From Prevotella sp. (GTDB lineage: Bacteria > Bacteroidota > Bacteroidia > Bacteroidales > Bacteroidaceae), in NCBI GenBank assembly GCA_017619755.1, contig JAFZRU010000025.1, positions 1-64,000 on the forward strand: DNA of 64,000 nt, written 5' to 3'. The stretch's first letter is position 1, and every line of letters starts with the position of its first letter. Below, piece by piece: positions 61,406-64,000 of the stretch. The position numbers were made by a program, and so were the translations under genes. Under the pieces are notes generated by a model. The model was given only the letters and a program-made list of their open reading frames with translations. It was not told the DNA's origin and did not search any database.

Positions 61406-61509
61406 ATAAAAACCGGAGTTTTTGTTTTTTTTGTTGAGGCGCAGTCTATCTTCGCGCCAGCAGAAATAGTGCAAGCCGAACACAAAACAAAATAAAAACC
61501 GGAGTTTTT
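61381..61509. repeat. Two 43-bp direct repeats containing promoter sequence
   Basis: The same 43 nt occur at 61381-61423 and 61467-61509 (offset 86). The first copy carries the -33 element and the edge of the -7 box of the promoter above. Beside the second copy the -7 position reads TATTTCTG, a damaged box. This is part of the 403-bp gap 61345-61747, which also holds the B array (61522-61623) and a promoter at 61677. Confidence 0.85.
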
Positions 61510-61521
61510 ATGATTTTTGTC

Positions 61522-61623
61522 CTTAATGACCCTAAAGTCCTTAAAGTCGTTAAAGTCTTTAAGGTCTTTAAAGTCCCTAAAGTCCTTAAAGACTTTTTTC
61601 ATGTCTTTAAAGTCCTTAAAGTC
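61522..61623. repeat. Period-9 array, family B (YTTAAR plus 3 nt), intergenic
   Basis: Eight consecutive 9-nt units (CTTAAAGTC, TTTAAGGTC, CCTAAAGTC types) from 61522 to 61593, a T-rich break, then two more. The broken part also allows an inverted pairing (TTAAAGAC/GTCTTTAA). Confidence 0.88.
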
Positions 61624-61676
61624 TTTCTTGAAAACAATTTTTGCCCAAAAAGTTTTCTTTTGTTGTCGGGAATAGT

Positions 61677-61684
61677 TAACTTTG
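61677..61684 (+). promoter_or_regulatory. -7 box (TAACTTTG) for the lipid head-group operon
   Basis: TAACTTTG lies 63 nt upstream of the ATG at 61748 and downstream of the B array. A TTTG is present at a shorter than usual spacing (about 14 nt). Confidence 0.5.
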
Positions 61685-61747
61685 CATGTTTTAAACGCCG
61701 CATTCCCGTGCCATGAGTGTCCGGGGTGTGCCAAATGGTTGTCAACG

Positions 61748-62476
61748 ATGAAATTCGCAGTCATTGCCGCCGGCGAGGGTTCTCGGTTATACGGGGAGGG
61801 TGTTCACACCCCCAAGCCGCTTGTGAAAGTAGGCGGTGAGGCTTTGATAGACAGGTTGCTACGCATTTTCTCACGATGCGGGGCTACTGAGTTGGTGGTC
61901 ATTTGCAACGACCGTTCGCCGCGAGTGGCGGAACATCTGCGCCACCTCGTCGTCCCGGGACCCGCCGGCACTGCCCTGCCACTCACCCTCTTGGTGCGCA
62001 GCACACCGAGTTCCATGCACAGCTTCCATGAGCTTGCACCCCACTTGAAGGGCGGACTATTCTGCCTCACCACCGTCGATACCGTCTTCCGTGAGGAAGA
62101 GTTCGCCGGTTATGTGGACTTCCTCCGTCAGGCATGCGCTGGCGGTGCCGACGGTGTAATGGGCGTCACCCGCCATATCGATGACGAGAAGCCCCTCTTC
62201 GTGGATGTGACGAGCGACGGCAGCATCGCCGGTTTTCACGATGAGCGTGGACAATGTCACCATGTGTCAGCCGGCATCTACGGCCTCACTCCTCCAGCAT
62301 TGGGCACCCTTCAGCGGTGTGTGGAGCGCGGCGAGAGCCGTATGCGCAACTACCAGCGTGCGCTCATTGGTGAAGGCAGGCGGCTGTTGACATACGACTT
62401 TGGAACGGTGTTTGACATCGACCATGCCTCCGACATCCGCAAGGCGGAGGCCTTCATTGCGGAGGGCCGCCCATGA
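61748..62476 (+). CDS. MobA/IspD-like sugar or polyol phosphate nucleotidyltransferase
   Basis: A 242-residue transferase with the signature start MKFAVIAAGEGSRLYGEG followed by TPKPLVKVGG, i.e. the NTP-binding G-x-G-x-R and the substrate Lys. The middle has LTTVDTVF, with the metal-binding Asp. It probably activates a sugar or inositol phosphate as a CDP- or UDP-derivative. It overlaps the next gene by ATGA and lies upstream of a CDP-alcohol phosphotransferase, which fits a role in phospholipid head-group supply. The start at 61748 follows the promoter. Confidence 0.82.
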   Translation: MKFAVIAAGEGSRLYGEGVHTPKPLVKVGGEALIDRLLRIFSRCGATELVVICNDRSPRVAEHLRHLVVPGPAGTALPLTLLVRSTPSSMHSFHELAPHLKGGLFCLTTVDTVFREEEFAGYVDFLRQACAGGADGVMGVTRHIDDEKPLFVDVTSDGSIAGFHDERGQCHHVSAGIYGLTPPALGTLQRCVERGESRMRNYQRALIGEGRRLLTYDFGTVFDIDHASDIRKAEAFIAEGRP

Positions 62477-63288
62477 GGATGGTCTTCATCACACGCGAGG
62501 AACGCTTTTCGCCCAACTCCGTGGAGCGCGATGCCGCCATAGCGCAAGCCGTGGTTAACGAGTTGGCAGTAGCCGGCGTTGATGTGCGGATGGTGGGTGA
62601 GGGGGAGTTGTCCGAATGGCAGCCCCCGTTTACGGTGGATGTCTGGTTGTCGATGGGTCGCCTCCCGTCCACCACGGCTTTCCTCCGTGAGCGCGAGCGA
62701 CTGGGTGAGGCGACGCTCAACAGCGGCTCCGGCGTGGAGGCCTGCACCCGCGTGACGCTCCATCGCTTGATGCGCGACAACCACTTGCCCATGCCCCCCG
62801 ACAAGGGCTCGCATGGCTATTGGGTGAAGCGCGGCGACTCTGCTGCACAACAGCCGGGCGACGTGGTGTATTGCCCTGACGAGGATGCGGCTGACGAGGC
62901 CACCCGTCAGATGTTGAAGCGTGGCGTTGGCAGCGTGGTGGTGAGCGCACATGTCGTGGGCGACCTGGTGAAGTTCTATGGCGTGGAGGGGGCAGACTTC
63001 TTCCACACCAGTTATCCGGCAGAGGAGGGCTTCTCCAAATTTGGCGACGAGGAGCGCAACGGCCCGCCAAGGCATCACCCTTTCGACGCCACTTTCCTCC
63101 GTGCGGAGGCCGAGCGTCTGTCAAGGCTGCTCCACGTACCTGTCTATGGCGGCGACTGCATCGTCACGCAGGAGGGTGATTTGGCCATGATCGACTTCAA
63201 CGACTGGCCCAGTTTCGCTCCTTGCCGCAAGGAGGCCGCCCGTGCCATCGCCGCCCGTGCCGTTGACATGGCAAAAAAAGAGAATTAA
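62473..63288 (+). CDS. ATP-grasp-like protein
   Basis: A 271-residue protein with the layout of an ATP-grasp enzyme: an N-terminal Rossmann-like part (MVFITREERFSPNS, then LSMGRLPSTTAFL), the lid region GYWVKRGD near 116, and MIDFNDWPSF near 242, which fits the metal-binding D-x-N-x-P motif. Such enzymes ligate a carboxylate to an amine or similar group. It is coupled to the preceding gene (ATGA) and precedes the CDP-alcohol enzyme by 9 nt. The substrate is unknown. Confidence 0.65.
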   Translation: MRMVFITREERFSPNSVERDAAIAQAVVNELAVAGVDVRMVGEGELSEWQPPFTVDVWLSMGRLPSTTAFLRERERLGEATLNSGSGVEACTRVTLHRLMRDNHLPMPPDKGSHGYWVKRGDSAAQQPGDVVYCPDEDAADEATRQMLKRGVGSVVVSAHVVGDLVKFYGVEGADFFHTSYPAEEGFSKFGDEERNGPPRHHPFDATFLRAEAERLSRLLHVPVYGGDCIVTQEGDLAMIDFNDWPSFAPCRKEAARAIAARAVDMAKKEN

Positions 63289-63297
63289 CGTCATATC

Positions 63298-64000
63298 ATG
63301 ACCGACCTACATAGCACTTTAGAGATGAAACCCCTGTCAGAGATGACTTTCAACGAGATGCTGCGCGTCTCGTTCAAGTCTGACGACACGGAGGAGTGGC
63401 TTGACGTCCATTTTACACGGCCCGTCGGTCTCTTCTTCGCCTTGGGATGGATGCGTCTCAACGTCCACCCCAATGTTGTCACCATCATCTCCATCTTCCT
63501 CGGCGTGGCGGCCGGCGTAATGTTCTACCACACCGACCTCTTCCATAACATCATGGGGGTGGTGTTGCTCATGTTGGCCAATTTCTGCGACTCCACCGAC
63601 GGACAGATGGCACGGCTCACGGGAAAGAAGACCCTCTTGGGGCGCGTGCTTGACGGCTTCGCCGGAGACCTTTGGTTTGTCGCCATCTATTTGGCCATCG
63701 CCCTGCGCCTCACCATCATGCCCATGCCGGGAACAGACATCCCATGGGGCTACTTGGTGTGGATGCTCATCGTCCTCGCCGGCATCTTCTGCCACGCCCC
63801 CCAGGCCGCACTGGCCGACTATTACCGTCAGATACACTTGTGGATGCTCAAAGGCAAGGCCGGGAGTGAACTCGACAACTCCGTCCAACAGCGTCAAATC
63901 TACGAGAGCGTGCCAGCCGACCTGCCTTTCTTCCAACGTTGGCTGGCCAAGGCGTTTCATTCCAACTACGCCAATTATTGCTTAGGCCAGGAGCGGCAGA
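63298..64000 (+). CDS. CDP-alcohol phosphotransferase (runs off the window)
   Basis: At least 234 residues, open to the window edge. The family motif is visible as DSTDGQMARL..GRVLDGFAGD: D-x2-D-G-x2-A-R-x8-G-x3-D. The last Asp, however, is four rather than three residues after the previous one, with Gly in the canonical position. Five hydrophobic helices surround it. The enzyme would join a CDP-activated alcohol to a polar acceptor to make a phospholipid. With the nucleotidyltransferase upstream, an inositol-lipid type pathway is plausible; genes beyond the window would show it. Confidence 0.85.
   Translation, partial: MTDLHSTLEMKPLSEMTFNEMLRVSFKSDDTEEWLDVHFTRPVGLFFALGWMRLNVHPNVVTIISIFLGVAAGVMFYHTDLFHNIMGVVLLMLANFCDSTDGQMARLTGKKTLLGRVLDGFAGDLWFVAIYLAIALRLTIMPMPGTDIPWGYLVWMLIVLAGIFCHAPQAALADYYRQIHLWMLKGKAGSELDNSVQQRQIYESVPADLPFFQRWLAKAFHSNYANYCLGQERQ

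Overview
This window comes from a Bacteroidales chromosome, most likely a fairly GC-rich Prevotella-like species. The evidence is a BspA-type leucine-rich-repeat surface protein with a sorting-type C-terminus, a GT117/DUF2723 membrane glycosyltransferase, a Bacteroidetes-type tyrosine integrase, and many promoters of the Bacteroidetes form TTTG-N19/20-TAnnTTTG. No tRNA, rRNA or CRISPR array was seen.

Layout. 1-1500: N-terminus of ClpB and a patatin-like protein (minus strand). 1690-6370: phage terminase large subunit, small unknown genes and a rhomboid protease. 6348-11666: DUF4236 protein, serB, copA-type ATPase and a tandem pair of deoxynucleoside kinases. 11961-22203: four secreted proteins with cohesin-like and dockerin-like modules, including a 2494-residue BspA-like protein. 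22429-30233: capsid, connector and tail-fibre genes, followed by an integrase (30260). 31684-41216: an extended type III restriction-modification island (SNF2-type helicase with a PLD-like N-terminus, DUF4391, Mod, Res), with a small antisense gene inside it. 41456-47045: small and large genes, including a translationally coupled set that looks phage-derived, divergent from an S24 (CI/LexA-like) repressor at 47333. 48144-61344: host genes, mostly minus strand (GH20 hexosaminidase, four-helix-bundle/zinc-ribbon gene, deacetylase, GT117, two small membrane proteins, purD, a DPP IV-like peptidase, a THUMP RNA methyltransferase). 61748-64000: a plus-strand operon for phospholipid head-group synthesis (nucleotidyltransferase, ATP-grasp-like protein, CDP-alcohol phosphotransferase).

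Two things stand out. First, phage packaging, capsid, fibre, repressor and integrase genes are intact in length but lie in separate blocks between housekeeping genes, each block with its own host-type promoter. This could be a rearranged prophage or a gene-transfer-agent-like system. Second, the intergenic regions carry tandem arrays with an unusual shared design. Three families are palindromic hexamers (CTATAG, TCTAGA, YTTAAR) plus a 3-nt spacer, period 9. The fourth is an octamer, CGNNATNN, period 8. All four consensus units read the same on both strands. Arrays supply the stop codons of four genes, one family also forms part of a protein, and two octamer arrays bracket the four-helix-bundle gene. 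A separate cluster of 3-nt-loop hairpins between 17-bp direct repeats looks like a small mobile palindromic element.
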